From contig NGZR01000001.1 of NCBI GenBank assembly GCA_002197995.1, forward strand, positions 2,542,001-2,606,000: 64,000 bases of DNA, in the 5' to 3' direction. Made by a program: the position numbers and the translations under genes. This document shows, piece by piece, positions 1 through 11,049 of the stretch (position 1 is its first letter; each line of letters starts with the position of its first letter). The DNA is from Gaeumannomyces sp. JS-464 (taxonomy: Eukaryota > Ascomycota > Sordariomycetes > Magnaporthales > Magnaporthaceae). A model generated the notes under the pieces. It had not been told where the DNA came from, searched no databases, and saw nothing but the letters and a program-made list of their open reading frames with translations.

Positions 1-100
1 TAACGCATATTAGCAAGTAACGCGTTTTTTATCGCGGTTCGCATTTTCCATTTCCAATTTAATTTTTTAACAACCATAAATAACATCGAAATTTAACGAA
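1..100 (+). mobile_element. pogo/Fot1 transposon P1, left end with transposase start
   Basis: The first bases match, as reverse complement, the subrepeats at 9216-9262, so the window opens inside the left terminal inverted repeat. An ATA at 80-82, probably a RIP-mutated ATG, starts a reading frame that continues directly into the transposase at 7513. The segment is separated from the rest by the Gypsy element 101-7512. The 5 bp before the Gypsy LTR (96-100, ACGAA) pair with ACGAG at 7513-7517. Confidence 0.75.
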
Positions 101-501
101 TGTTACGACCAGCATGCAAGCCCCCGAAACAGCAAAGCAAAAGGGGCCCCGAAGTGGTGCCTCCGCCCCCCCCGGTTACGTAGAATTACGTAACCAGGAG
201 GGATTTGTGGATTTAACAAAACAACAAATCCAAAAAGGATTGTGGATTATAGCAAAGCCACAAATCCAGCCTAATATAAGGCAAAAGGCAGCGTATATAT
301 AAAGGATGGATTTCTTATTATCTTAAATAGCTTTAATTAAAACTTCGGCATTAGTTAACCTAAATTAGCTCCTAGCATCCTTTGGGGCAAACAATTAAAT
401 TGTCCTTTTAAGTTACGTGTTCCCCTATTAACCAAATTAAAAATATTGTCCTTTCCACCCCCGAAATGCTTTACCTTAAAAGCAAACCCCTAATTATAAC
501 A
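101..501 (+). repeat. 5' LTR of Gypsy element E1
   Basis: 401 bp, TGTTAC...TAACA. It is about 46 bp shorter than the other family LTRs because it carries two instead of three copies of a roughly 45-bp tandem unit (around 190-270 here; the clean version is at 24,765-24,885). Confidence 0.9.
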
Positions 502-544
502 TTTTAATTAATCCTGTTTAATACTTTTTAAAAGGAGGATAGCA

Positions 545-1560
545 ACTATAGCAAGCAGTAGCAAAAAGCCCGAAAAGGAAAAAATTACGGTTTTTACCTT
601 TAACGGTATTAAATACGACCTTAACAAAGCCGCTAATACGGCTAGCCTTTTTAAGCTTATAACGGTTAAAATCGCTAAAAGCCAGGACGAGGTAAAGCAA
701 TTTACTGCGAAATTAGCGTTTTTTAAAGCACTTATTGCAATCCGAGCGTATAAGTTCCCGTTTCCGAACCTTTACGAAAAGGAGGACGGCAAATTTAAAA
801 CGTTTTTCACCGAATGCAAAAGCTATTTTAAGTTTTACGAATAGCAGTTCGTAAACGAGGAGCAAAAAGTCGCTTACGCTGCTATTAAGCTGGACGGCAA
901 AATGAAAAAGTGGTTTTAGCTAACCTAAAGCGATTATTTTAAAAAGGTATAAGGTAGCTAGGAAATTATTAAACTTATTTTCGCCAGTTTCGAAACCTTC
1001 GGAAAAAAGGTTAAAAAAGTGTTCGGTATAATTAACGAAACACAAAATCGCCGAAAGAAATTTGCTGGCTTTTAAATAGCAAAAGTTTGCAGCCAAATAC
1101 GTAGCGGACTTTTAACGGATTAGTACCAAATTTAATTGGAGCGACGCTACGTTAATATTGCACTTTTACAACGGATTACGCGAAAACGTAAAAGATAAGC
1201 TCGCGAAGCAAAATCGCCCGGAGTTTTTTACGGACTACGTTAAAAATGCAATCCGCATTAGTGATAAACTATACGAACGATAATAGAAAAAGAAAGGATA
1301 TAGTTTCAAAAGTGCGGTATAAGGTAATAAGGCTAACTAGAAAAAGATTAAGCAGCAACCTATTACGGCTTATAAAACGCATTTAAACTTTATAAACTTT
1401 AATGCGGGAGCCATTTACTAGTAATAAGGGTAATAAAAAAAGCAAAAATAAAACTTAAAAAACGGGAAGTGTTTTAAATACGGCTAAGCTGGCTATATAA
1501 AAGTTAATTGCTTTTAGCGAAATAATAACCGCTAAATAGCGAACTTTTAGCGAACGCGGG
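545..1560 (+). pseudogene. Gypsy gag remnant with zinc knuckle
   Basis: Translation with stops ignored gives a capsid-like Gag. It ends in a CCHC zinc knuckle at about 1470-1515, whose order Cys, Cys-Gly, Gly-His, Cys is still visible. Gag packages the element RNA into particles. The frame is broken by many TAA/TAG codons at positions where CAA/CAG or TGG would be expected, the pattern left by RIP. A reverse-oriented relative of the same stretch lies at 17,077-18,645. Confidence 0.75.
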
Positions 1561-1999
1561 ATAGCCCGATATAAAAAAAATGTGTTTTGGATTAACGTTT
1601 AGCTGGATGTATTATTACGACGAACTGTGCGCTATATATTAGTTTAATAAAAAGGCTATTAAATGGTACCTTTGGAAATTCCGAAGCATTTATATGTTTA
1701 AAGCTATAAAGCTCGAGTATAACAGCGAAAGCGAGCAGCGCGTCGCTTTTAGGATTACGAGTTTAAAAGAAAAAAACGGTGCCGTTTTTCGCGGGATTTA
1801 AAAAGGAGCAACTTTAACAAGTAGTGCGAAAAAAGGAAAAGCCCGAGGAAAGCTTTTAAATTAAACACATTTTTTTTAAAAGTTAAAAAATTTTAACACC
1901 GACGCCGAAATAAACCAAACGGTTAAAACTTTAAAACGGCCGAGTTTTAAAAACGAGCAAAAAGCCCGAGCAGTATAACTGCTATACCAATGGTTCGTA

Positions 2000-4900
2000 A
2001 AAAGCCAGGCAAATTGGAAAAATTAACAGCGCGCTTTTATACCTTTTAACGTATCGAAATGTTTTTGGAACGTTAAGGTTTTAAAATACCCCGGATAGCC
2101 CGTTATGCTATGTTACCCCGGCAAACGGAAATAACGGTTAACTTTTATCGTGGTTTAACGACCAATAGGAAGTTAAGTACGCTAAGCTACCGGTCCGACG
2201 ATATAAACGAGCCGGGCGGGCTACGCTAAAACTCGAGGACCATTTTAAGCGTTATATAAAGCATTTTAAAACATTTGTACCTTTTTTAAGCAAAAATGCA
2301 TTTACGGAAAGTGCAAATTTCATTTTATAACCCAAGCTTAAATACGATTTTTTTTTACGAAAGTTAGGAAGTAAGCTAAAGTTAAGCCCGTTTGGCATTT
2401 TAATTGCTACAGTAAAAACCAGCCCAAATCGGCAGGTTTACCGCAGTTTTAAACCTAATAAACGGCACTTAATGCTATATGTTACCAAAACATTCGATTA
2501 GGGAAAATGCGAAATTGTAAAGTGCAAAAAGCATATATTACAAAAGGCGAAAGCCTAGCATTAGGGGATTACGCGAGCGAGCGTACGTACGTACCCGTTC
2601 GACCCGGATAGGGGAACGAACGTGCGATACCCATTCCTTTTACTAAAAAACTAAACGAATTACTTAAATAAAAAGCACGGAATAGGAAAAAAAAAAAAAA
2701 AACTTTCGCAATAGCAAAATCGAGTTAACCATATAACCTATTAATATTCCAAATGGAATATTAAAAAAAAAGGTTAAAATAATAATCGATTGCGAAATAT
2801 AAAGCGATTATATATCGTTATAAGCGGTTAAATGGTGCAAAATTCCAACGAAACGAAAACATTAACCGTACCAATTAAAAACGGTCGAAAAAACCCGTCG
2901 CTTATAATAAAAAATGGATCGACTAAAAAACATAGCTAATAACATTACGCACCCAGAATGGGGAAAACGTTATTATTATATTAAACGAGCTAAATATAAA
3001 AAAAGGAAATGTGATTTTTAAAATCCTTTGGTTTAAAAAAAAAACTTACGGATAAATTAAACTACCGGTTAGGTTTAATAAAAAAAATATAAGTAATTAA
3101 AACGGTTTACCAGTTACGAACCCCAAACCGTAAGCATAAAAAGCAACGAAAAAAAGTTACAACGGTAATAAAATTTGGCAGCCTACTTTTGCATTTAGCA
3201 TTAACGAGTATACGATTATTTAAAGTGGAAAGCGATTAAAACGGCTTAACTAACATTAAAAAACGGCTCGCGAATATTCCAAAGGAATACTATAAATACG
3301 AGAAATTATTCCGGAAAAACCTAAAAACGGTGCTTCCCGAATATAAACCGTTCGATTTGGAAATTAAATTTAAACCAAAAACGCAATTTAAATACCAAAA
3401 GCTGTACCAGTTTAGCTTTTAATAATAAAAAATGCTAAAAAAAAACAATTGGAAAAAGATTTATAAAAAGGACATATTAAACCTTCCGATTTTTTAATAA
3501 AATATAAAATCCTATAAAAAAAAAGATAAAACGGAGCGAATGTGTATCGATTACCGCTTATTAAATAAAGTTACGATTAAAAATCGGTATTTTTTACCTT
3601 TTATTAACGAATTACAAAACAAGCTTAGTAAAGCTTAGTACTTTACGGCTTTGGATTTATAAAAAGCTTATAGTTTAATACGGATTAAAAAGGGCCAAAA
3701 ATGGCTTACGGCTTTTAAAACAAAGCTTGGATATTACGAATTTTTAGTAATAACTTTCGGGTTTACCAACGCGTTAGCCACGTTTTAAAAGATAATTAAT
3801 TATATATTGCGCGATTACCTTAACATTTTTATCCTCGCGTATTTGGACGATATTTTAATTTTTTCGAAAACGATGGAAAAGCATAAGCAGCACGTGCATA
3901 AGGTGTTTTAAAAGCTGCTTAATGCAAAGCTTTTTGTTAAACCAGAAAAGTGCGAATGGCATTCGCAAAAAGTCGCTTTTTTAAAATTTGTAATTACATT
4001 TGGACAAATTTGCATAAACCTTAAAAAAGTCGAAAAAATTAAAAAGTGGCCTATATTTAAAAACGTTACGAAAGTACGAGGGTTTTTAAGGTTTTTAAAC
4101 TTTTACAAACGGTTTATCCGTAATTATAGCAAAATTGCTATATTATTTACGAACCTTATTAAAAATAACCACTAGTTTTATTAGGAAAAGCAAAAATAAA
4201 AAACTTTCAAGCAATTACAGAACGCCGTATTAAAAAAACCAATATTAGCATTCCTAAACCTAAAAAAACCTTTCGAAGTTAAAACTAACGCGTCGGATTA
4301 CGCGATCGGCGGCCAACTCGAATAGCGAAACAACCAAAAACGGTTGCACTTTTACGCGTTTTTTTCGCAAAAGTTAAACGAATTTAAATTAAATTACCAA
4401 ATTTATAATAAAAAACTTTTGGCAATTATTTAAGCATTTAAAAAATGGCGACCACACTTTTACGGAACGAAATACCAAATTATAATATACATAAACCATA
4501 AAAGCTTAACACATTTTACTATTAGCAAAAATTTAAATAAGCGATAAATCCGTTAAAGCGAATTTTTGCAAAATTACGATATCCGGATTAAATACCGGAA
4601 AGGGTCGGAAAACGGCCGGGCGGACGCTTTAAACCGACGACCGAACTATTAAGTTGCAATATTTAAAAAATACGGGTAATCCTAACGGAAAAACCAAACG
4701 GATTTTTAATTCCGGCATAAAAAATGCTCGTTAAAACGGTCCGGTAGGGAAAAGTTTAAACCTTAAAAAAAATTTAACAAATTTATAACCAGTTGGCATA
4801 CGGCTATTAAAACGTAAAAAAAAAACGTGGAAACGGCTATAACAATATTACGGGTTCGCAAAAACTCGAGCCGAAATACAAAACGCAATAAAAAATTGCG

Positions 4901-5990
4901 AAAGCTGCGTTAAAAGCAAGGTTAGCAGGCATAAGCCTTATAGGCTTTTGCAACTTTTGCCGGCGCTTAGCGAGGCATAGCAAAAAGTTATTATAAACTT
5001 CGTTATTAAACTTCCCCAATTTAAAAAACCGATAACCGGAGTAAAATACGATAATGTATTAGTAATAATGGATAGGCTTACCAAATACGCTTTGTTTTAC
5101 CGTATAAGAAAAGCAGCGACGCTATAAAGCTAGCGTACGTTTTTATTAAGCACGTAATAGCGGAATACGGCACGCCGGACCGTTTAATTACGGATAAAAA
5201 TAAGCTGTTTATAAGCAAATTTTGGAAAAGATTTACAAATAGGCTAAAGCGAAACACTTTTTATTTATAGCTTACCACTTTTAAATAAATAAACAAATAA
5301 AACGAACAAACCAAACTATAAAGCAATATTTACATTATTATATTAATTATAAATAAAACGATTAGGTATAACTATTTCCCATAGCCCAGTTCGCTTATAA
5401 CAGTTTAATTTATAAAAGCATAGGAATTATACCGTTTTATACGAACTACGGGTTTACGCTAATAGCGTATAAGGAACCCAAAGCAGGAAAACATGCCCTA
5501 ATAGCGGAAATACAAATAACGAAGCTTACCAAATTGCATAAACATTTCCAAACAAAGCTAAAAAAGCTACGGCACCGCATAGCTATTTAAGCAAATAAAA
5601 AAAGGATTAAAAAACCGACTTTTAAAAAAGGGGATAACGTTTATCTTTTTCGACGAAATATTAAAACGAAACGACCGAACGATAAGCTAAACTGTGGGAA
5701 GTTAGGACCGTTTAAAATATTAAAAAAGGTTTCGGACGTGAATTACAAACTCCGACTACTATTAACCATAAAATCCCACCCGGTTTTTTATATTTCCCTA
5801 TTTAAACCAGCGTTACCGGGTTTTAAAAGCGACGAGTTAATGGAAATCGACCCGGAATAAAAATACGAAATCGAAAAATTTTTAAACCATAAGCCGAGGA
5901 ATAGGCCTAAAAAGTACCTGGTTAAATAAAAAAGGGTACGGCTACGAAAAAAACACGTGGGAAAAAGGAATTAACCTTATAAATTGCTAA
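2000..5990 (+). pseudogene. Gypsy pol remnant (RT, RNase H, integrase, chromodomain)
   Basis: Reading through stops, the reverse transcriptase is clear at about 3540-4000, with the catalytic box YLDDILIFS near 3840-3870. RNase H follows at about 4280-4480 (DASDYAIGG-like). The integrase zinc-binding and core region covers about 4850-5250, including the pieces CESC, RHKP, MDRLTKYA and YGTPDRLITD. A GPF motif comes at about 5707 and a chromodomain at about 5850-5960 (pattern YEIEKFL...KYLVKWKGY, partly mutated). The chromodomain normally directs insertion into heterochromatin. No stretch longer than about 60 codons is open, so no protein can be made. Confidence 0.9.
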
Positions 5991-6105
5991 AAAGCTTTAG
6001 CGAAATACCGGCAAAAGCGCTTACAAAAAGGTTAGCAAAAAAACGGCGAAACGACGATTTTCCTTGGAAATACCCGATAATTTCCAAAAAAACCGCCGGT
6101 CCCCC

Positions 6106-6177
6106 TAGCCCAGCCGGAAGTCGAACTCGGGATTTACAAAATGGGTGTTATAAATAATACCGCTTTACCATTGGGTT
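6106..6177 (-). other. tRNA-like sequence inside Gypsy element (3' half)
   Basis: On the minus strand the segment ends in a T-arm with TTCGA loop and a short acceptor-like stretch, preceded by a D-arm-like AATGGTAAAGC. The 5' acceptor strand and the anticodon stem do not pair well, so this is a tRNA-derived remnant rather than a working gene. A near copy lies at 9380-9450 at the same relative place in a second Gypsy fragment. Confidence 0.4.
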
Positions 6178-6235
6178 AAAAGAAGGGTACATTTACTAAA
6201 ACCAAATAAGGCAAAAAAGTTTGCACCGAACAGTT

Positions 6236-6240
<5 letters not shown>

Positions 6241-6273
<33 letters not shown>
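6241..6273 (+). repeat. poly(A) tract between the two tRNA-like segments
   Basis: About 33 consecutive A residues in the 3' internal region of E1. No matching tract appears between the tRNA-like pair at 9380-9632, so it is a length-variable homopolymer rather than a fixed element part. Confidence 0.8.
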
Positions 6274-6274
<1 letters not shown>

Positions 6275-6324
6275 CAAAAGCTCGATAAGCTTCGAAGCAA
6301 GCCCGAAAATTTATCAACCTTTAC

Positions 6325-6394
6325 GGTCGTGCCAGGATTCGAACCCGAAACTTCGGTAAAAAAACCAAAGCTACGCCCAATACGCCACAAAACC
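6325..6394 (-). other. tRNA-like sequence inside Gypsy element (nearly full cloverleaf)
   Basis: Read on the minus strand, about 70 nt fold as a tRNA. The 7-bp acceptor (GGTTTTG with CACGACC) pairs at 6 of 7 positions counting G-T. There is an anticodon arm with an all-T loop, and a T-arm with loop TTCGAAT. The anticodon loop is one base too long and full of T, as RIP would leave it, so the amino acid cannot be assigned. A related copy is at 9563-9632. Confidence 0.45.
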
Positions 6395-6529
6395 TAAGGA
6401 AATTATTGGAAAAAGTTACAATTACCCTGGTTAAAAAGGGCAAGCAAGTTTAAGTTAAGATTAACCCCGAACATTTGCCAATCGGAAAGAACGGAAAAAG
6501 CTACAAAAGGCTTAAAGTGCAAAGCAGCC

Positions 6530-7060
6530 TAGCGAACCGCCTGGTCGGCCTCCTTCCGCTCGATACGCTTTAGTTCCTTTACCAAATTAATACCGCGTCG
6601 CACCGCGCGCATTATCTTTTCCAGCCATATTCGTTTTTGCTTCCGAAAACGGAGGACTTTTTCCTTCGCCTTTTTTAGCTTAGCTTTAAGTTTAAAATGC
6701 TAAACGACGATATTCCGAAGCTCGGAAAAGGAAGGTTTAAAAACGTCGCACCTTGAGCGATTAATCCGAAAACATTCCACGCACCGAAACGAGTCCTAAA
6801 AAAAGGCTTTACACTTTTTACGCTTTAAAACCTCGTAATAATACGAATAAAAAGGCATTTCGTAGCAGTTAAAAAGGATAACCGCTAAAAGCTCTTTGCG
6901 ATTAACGGTTTTTTTCGCGAAAGGACGTTTTCGTACCCGGCTAAATATTTTGTTAAATAAAAAGGGGAAGGTAAATGGTAAAAAAGGAAAGTATTTACCA
7001 ATTAACGAAAAGCGGGGCGATAAAAAATAAGCTAAAGGGATTTGGCTTAAAAGGGGAAAT
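6530..7060 (-). pseudogene. Antisense accessory ORF of the Gypsy family (Cys-cluster plus coiled coil)
   Basis: Downstream of pol and on the opposite strand is a decayed coding region of about 170 codons. It has a basic N-terminal part (KRPFAKKTVNRKELLAV), a Cys-rich centre (ECFRINRSRCD with further Cys before it, recalling a Zn2Cys6 cluster) and a coiled-coil-like C-terminal part rich in Glu, Lys and Arg. The same region occurs in the fragments at about 9770-10,250 (minus) and 11,050-11,580 (plus), so it belongs to the element. Similar antisense proteins occur in fungal genomes as hypothetical proteins, from memory. Function unknown. Confidence 0.6.
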
Positions 7061-7064
7061 TTAA

Positions 7065-7512
7065 TGTTACGACCAGCATGCAGGCCCCCGGGACAGCAAG
7101 GCAGGAGGGGGCCCCAAAGTGGTGCTTTCGCCCCGCCCCGGTTACGTGGAATTACGTAAACCAAAAGGGATTTATGGATTTATAACAAAGCAATAAATCT
7201 AAAAAAGGATTTGTGGATTTGTAATAAAGCAATAAATCCAAAAAGGATTTGTGGATTTGTGGCAAAGCTATAAATCCAGCTTAATATAAAGCAAAAGGCA
7301 GCGTGTATATAAAGGATGGATTTCCTATTGTTTTAGGTAGCTTTAACTAAGGTTTCGGCATTAGTTAACCTAAATTAGCTCCCAAGCATCCCCTGGGGCA
7401 AACAATTAAATTGTTTTTTTAAGTTACGTGTTTCCATGTTAACCAGATTAAAAATACTGTCCTTTCCACCCTCGAGGTGCCTTATTTTAAAAGCAAACCT
7501 TTGATTGTAACA
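7065..7512 (+). repeat. 3' LTR of Gypsy element E1
   Basis: 448 bp, TGTTAC to GTAACA, with three copies of the internal tandem unit. It is heavily C-to-T/G-to-A mutated compared with the clean family member 24,669-25,115. Confidence 0.92.
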
Positions 7513-9262
7513 ACGAGGTTAAAATTGTTTTTGCTATACGGGCAATTTAATTTAATGCATAATTAAGTGTGCGTTCGGCAGCCAAAATTTACGACGTTTT
7601 TAAAGCCACGCTGCGTCGCTAACGCGTTAACCGATTTGCTCGACGCGATAATATGCTTAACTTTTAAAAATTAACGGAATTTAAAAAAAAGGCGTTTATT
7701 AAATACATATTCGAGTTAAATTTTCGCGCATTCCCTTCCTAACATTTTAGTATTAAAAATATGGCTAACCGATTATTTGCTAAACGCGACGCGCGCGTTA
7801 TTAGCAAATGCTAAGTTAAAAAGTTCGCTAAACGCCGCCCGGAGTTCGGCACGCGTTAAATTCGAAAGTACAACTATTAAAAAGCCAAATGCGAAAATCC
7901 CAAGCTCGTTTTTGCCTAGTTTAACTTTGTGCGGAATATTATAGCCAAATATAGCATTTTAAATAACGACATTTACAATTTTAACGAAACCGGCTTTTTT
8001 ATAAGTATAATCGCCGCCGTTATAATTATTACAATATCGGAAGGCCGTAATAAAGCAAAGCTAATTTAACCTAGCAACCGGAAATGGGTATAATATTTTA
8101 AAAGGTTAATTATTACGGTTAAGCAATCCCTTTTTTTATTATCGTTAAAAGGTAATACTATTTGGCCAATTAGTATTCGGAAATTAACCTTTTACGTGAT
8201 TAAGTTATTTTAACGAATGCTAACGGATAAATTACGAACGAGCTCGGCTTAAAATGGATTTGGCATTTCGATAAACATATTGCAACTCGTAAAAAAGGTC
8301 CTATCGTTTGTTAATGTTAAACGGGCATAAAAATTACCATTCGACGGATTTTAAGCTTTATTACTAAAAATATAACATCGTTACGCTTTGCATGCTTTTA
8401 TATTCGTTTTACTTTTTTTAACCGTTTAACGTTAAGTGTTTTAGCCCGCTTAAAAAAGCGTATAGTTAATAAATCGAAAGTTTAATAAAATTATACGTTA
8501 ACTATGTAATTAAAGTCGAGTTCCTTTCGGCGTTTAAAACGGCATTTTTTAACTTTATTACCGAAAAAACATTCGAAAAGGCTTTCGAAAGGCTGGCTTT
8601 GCTTTTTTTTTAATTCGAATTCGGTTTTGGAAAAGCTAAATGTAAAGCTACGAATTTTAACTCCTTTAAAAAAGCCTTTAAATAACGCCGAACTTTAAAC
8701 TTCCAAAACGCCGCGGATAGCTAAAAAAGCAATTTCGCAATCCGAACATATTAAAACTCGGATTACTAATTACCGAAAAAGCTTTTTAATATTTATATTA
8801 ACGGTTATAAACTAATTTGCGAAAAGGGCTAAAGCAATTATGCATCGGGTTACTTTTTTAAAAAAGGAGAATTCCAAGCTACGAAAAGCGAACGAAGCAT
8901 TAAGCAAACGCCGGAAAGCAAAAAAACACGTGTTTAATAAAAAGGGTTACATATTATCGAAAAAATACGATAATGTTTTAAAATTAAAAAAAGCTAAATA
9001 AGCAATTATAGCAAAAAATGCGCGATTATAAAGGTTAAAAAAGGAGGGCGACGATAATTTATTAGCGATATAGCACTTGCGGTAAAACCGGACATAATGC
9101 GCGCATTTATTAAAAAAAAGTAAAAATGTCCGATATATACAGTTTTAAGTAGTTTAAATGGATTTTTAGCGTTGTTAGGTTGGCATGCGCGTCGATTAAT
9201 TAAAAGTTAAATATCGGTGCGTTATTTGCTAATATGCGTTATTTGCTAATAAAATACGTTAC
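7513..9262 (+). pseudogene. pogo/Fot1-type transposase remnant, P1 right part
   Basis: This continues the transposase begun at 80. In order it shows an HTH_psq-like N-terminus (SAAKIYDVF), a CENP-B-type HTH region (AFIKYI...RAFPS), the linker ending in FNETGF (originally FDETGF, the first catalytic Asp), a decayed DDE core, and a C-terminal zinc-knuckle CGKTGHNARxC at about 9072-9112. It would cut and paste the element at TA sites. Numerous stops mark RIP. The right end carries two tandem 17-bp subrepeats (about 9218-9252) matching the window start. Together with 1-100 the element is about 1.85 kb, normal for Fot1 relatives. Confidence 0.85.
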
Positions 9263-9379
9263 TAATAAAAACATTTATAAAAAAGTTAGTAAAAGGAAAA
9301 AAGGCGAGCTATTTATTATAACCTTTATTCGTATACCTGGACGAGCATACGAAAAACGACTGTAAAAAAGATTAATTTT

Positions 9380-9450
9380 GGCTTAGCCGGGAATCGAACC
9401 CGGGATTTACAAAATGGGTGCTATAAATAATACCGTTTTACCATTAGGTT
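9380..9450 (-). other. tRNA-like sequence, second Gypsy copy
   Basis: Near copy of 6106-6177, with a better preserved T-arm (CCGGG TTCGATT CCCGG) and acceptor 3' strand CTAAGCC. The 5' acceptor half is not recognisable. Confidence 0.4.
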
Positions 9451-9562
9451 AAAAAAAGCAGCATTTACTAAAACCAAATAAAGCAAAAAGGTTTATTACG
9501 AACGGTTAAAAAAAAACTAGGCAAAACTTGGACGGAACATTTTATTAAAGCCTTTTTAACAC

Positions 9563-9632
9563 GGTCGTGCCGGGATTCGAACCCGAAACTTCGGTAAAAA
9601 AACCCAAACCACGCTTAATGCGTTATAAAACT
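9563..9632 (-). other. tRNA-like sequence, second Gypsy copy
   Basis: Copy of 6325-6394 with the same anticodon-arm shape and acceptor 3' strand CACGACC. Conservation of the pair in two element copies argues that both belonged to the ancestral element. Confidence 0.45.
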
Positions 9633-10309
9633 TAAAAAGTTGTTAAAAAAAGTTATAATTTACTTTAGTTAAAAAAAGCAAACAGGTTTAAATTAGGATT
9701 AACTTTAGGCATTTGCTAATCGGAAAAAGAAAAAGCTAAAAAAGGCTCGAAATGCGAAGCAGCTTAGCAAGCCGCTTAATCGGCCTTTTTCCGCTTAACA
9801 CGTTTTAACTTTTTTACCGAGTTAATACCGCGACGCACCGCGCGTATTATTTTTTCCAGCTATATTCGTTTTTACTTTCAAAAGCGGAAAACTTTTTCCT
9901 TCGCCTTTTTTAGTTTAGTTTTAAATTTAAAATGCTAAACGATAATATTCCGAAATTTAAAAAAAAAGCTTTAAAACGTCGCACCCTAAGCGATTAATCT
10001 GAAAACATTCCACGCATTAAAACGAGTTTTAAAAAAAAGCTTTACACTTTTTACGTTTTAAAACCTTGTAATAGTACAAATAAAAAGGCATTTCGAAAAA
10101 ATAAAAAAGGATAATCGCTAAAAGCTTTTTGCGATTAACGGTTTTTTTCGCGAAAAAGCGTTTTCGCACTCGATTAAACATTTTGTTAAAATAAAAAAAA
10201 GATAGGAAATGGTAAAAAAGGAAAGTATTTACTATTAGCAAAAAACGAAGCGATAAAACGTGGTTAAAAAGATTTAGCTTAAAAAGAAAAACCTAATATT
10301 ACGACTAGC

Positions 10310-10671
10310 TGTTACGACCAGCATGCAAGTTTTTAAAATAGCAGGGCAAAAAAGGGCCCCGAAGTAGTGCTTTTGCCCCGCTTTAATCACGTGGAGTTAC
10401 GTAAACCAAAAAGGATTTATGGATTTATAACAAAGCAATAAATCCAAAAAGGATTTGTAAATTTATGGCAAAGTTATAAATTTAACCTAACATAAGGCAA
10501 AAAGCAGCGTATATATAAAAAATGGGTTTTTTATTATTTTAAATAGCTTTAAATAAGGTTTCGGCATTAGTTAACTTAAATTAACTCCTAAATATCTCTT
10601 AAAGTAGTAATTAAAACGTTTTTTTAAATTACGTATTCCTTTATTAACCAAACCAGCGATATTATCCTTTT
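10310..10671 (+). repeat. LTR of second Gypsy copy, 3' truncated
   Basis: Begins TGTTACGACC like the other LTRs but stops about 75 bp short of the family 3' end, directly against an LTR in the other direction at 10,672. Confidence 0.85.
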
Positions 10672-11040
10672 TGTTACAATTAAAAGTTTGCTTTTAAAAT
10701 AAAGCACTTCGGGGGAAAAAAGGACAGTGTTGCTAATTTAGTTAACAAAAAATTACGTAACTTAAAAAGACAATTTAATTGCTTACCTTAAGGGATGCTT
10801 AAAAGCTAACTTAGGTTAATTAATATTAAAGCTTTAATTAAAGCTATTTAAAACAGTAGGAAACCTATCTTTTATACACGCTACTTTTTACCTAGTATTA
10901 GGTTAAATTTATAGCTTTATCGCAAATCCACAAATCCTTTTTGGTTTACGTAACTCCACGTAACTAAAACGAGGCGAAAGTACCACTTCGAAGCCCTTTT
11001 TTGCCCTGCTGTTTTAAAAACTTGCATACTGGCCGTAACA
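10672..11040 (-). repeat. LTR in reverse orientation (3' LTR of a minus-strand Gypsy copy)
   Basis: Reverse complement of the family LTR, with both termini (TGTTACAATT and CGTAACA) present but only 369 bp long. The purine tract that precedes the 3' LTR in this family follows at 11,041-11,060 in reverse, so the element body extends to the right. Confidence 0.85.
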
Positions 11041-11049
11041 TTAGGTTTC

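Larger units (their letters stand above)
101..7512 (+). mobile_element. Ty3/Gypsy chromodomain retrotransposon E1, RIP-inactivated
   Basis: A complete but dead LTR retrotransposon: 5' LTR 101-501, internal region, 3' LTR 7065-7512, with a polypurine tract just before the 3' LTR (about 7050-7060). Both LTRs begin TGTTAC and end (G/A)TAACA. The target duplication is ACGAA/ACGAG, differing by one G-to-A change. Domain order gag, reverse transcriptase, RNase H, integrase, chromodomain is that of fungal Ty3/Gypsy chromoviruses. Stops occur every few codons and the DNA is strongly AT-rich, as expected after RIP. It lies inside pogo element P1. Confidence 0.92.
9263..10309 (+). mobile_element. 3' internal fragment of a second Gypsy copy
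   Basis: This fragment is colinear with 6060-7064 of E1: the two tRNA-like segments, the antisense Cys-cluster ORF (minus strand, about 10,250-9770) and then an LTR. Upstream gag and pol are absent, so the copy was cut at its left side near the end of P1. Just before the LTR the first 13 bp of the LTR appear twice (10,297-10,309 and 10,310 on). Confidence 0.75.

Noticed and set aside
6241..6273. Poly(A) tract as the tail of a tRNA-derived SINE
   Set aside because: The tract is on the wrong strand relative to the tRNA-like segment at 6325-6394, and it is absent from the second copy.
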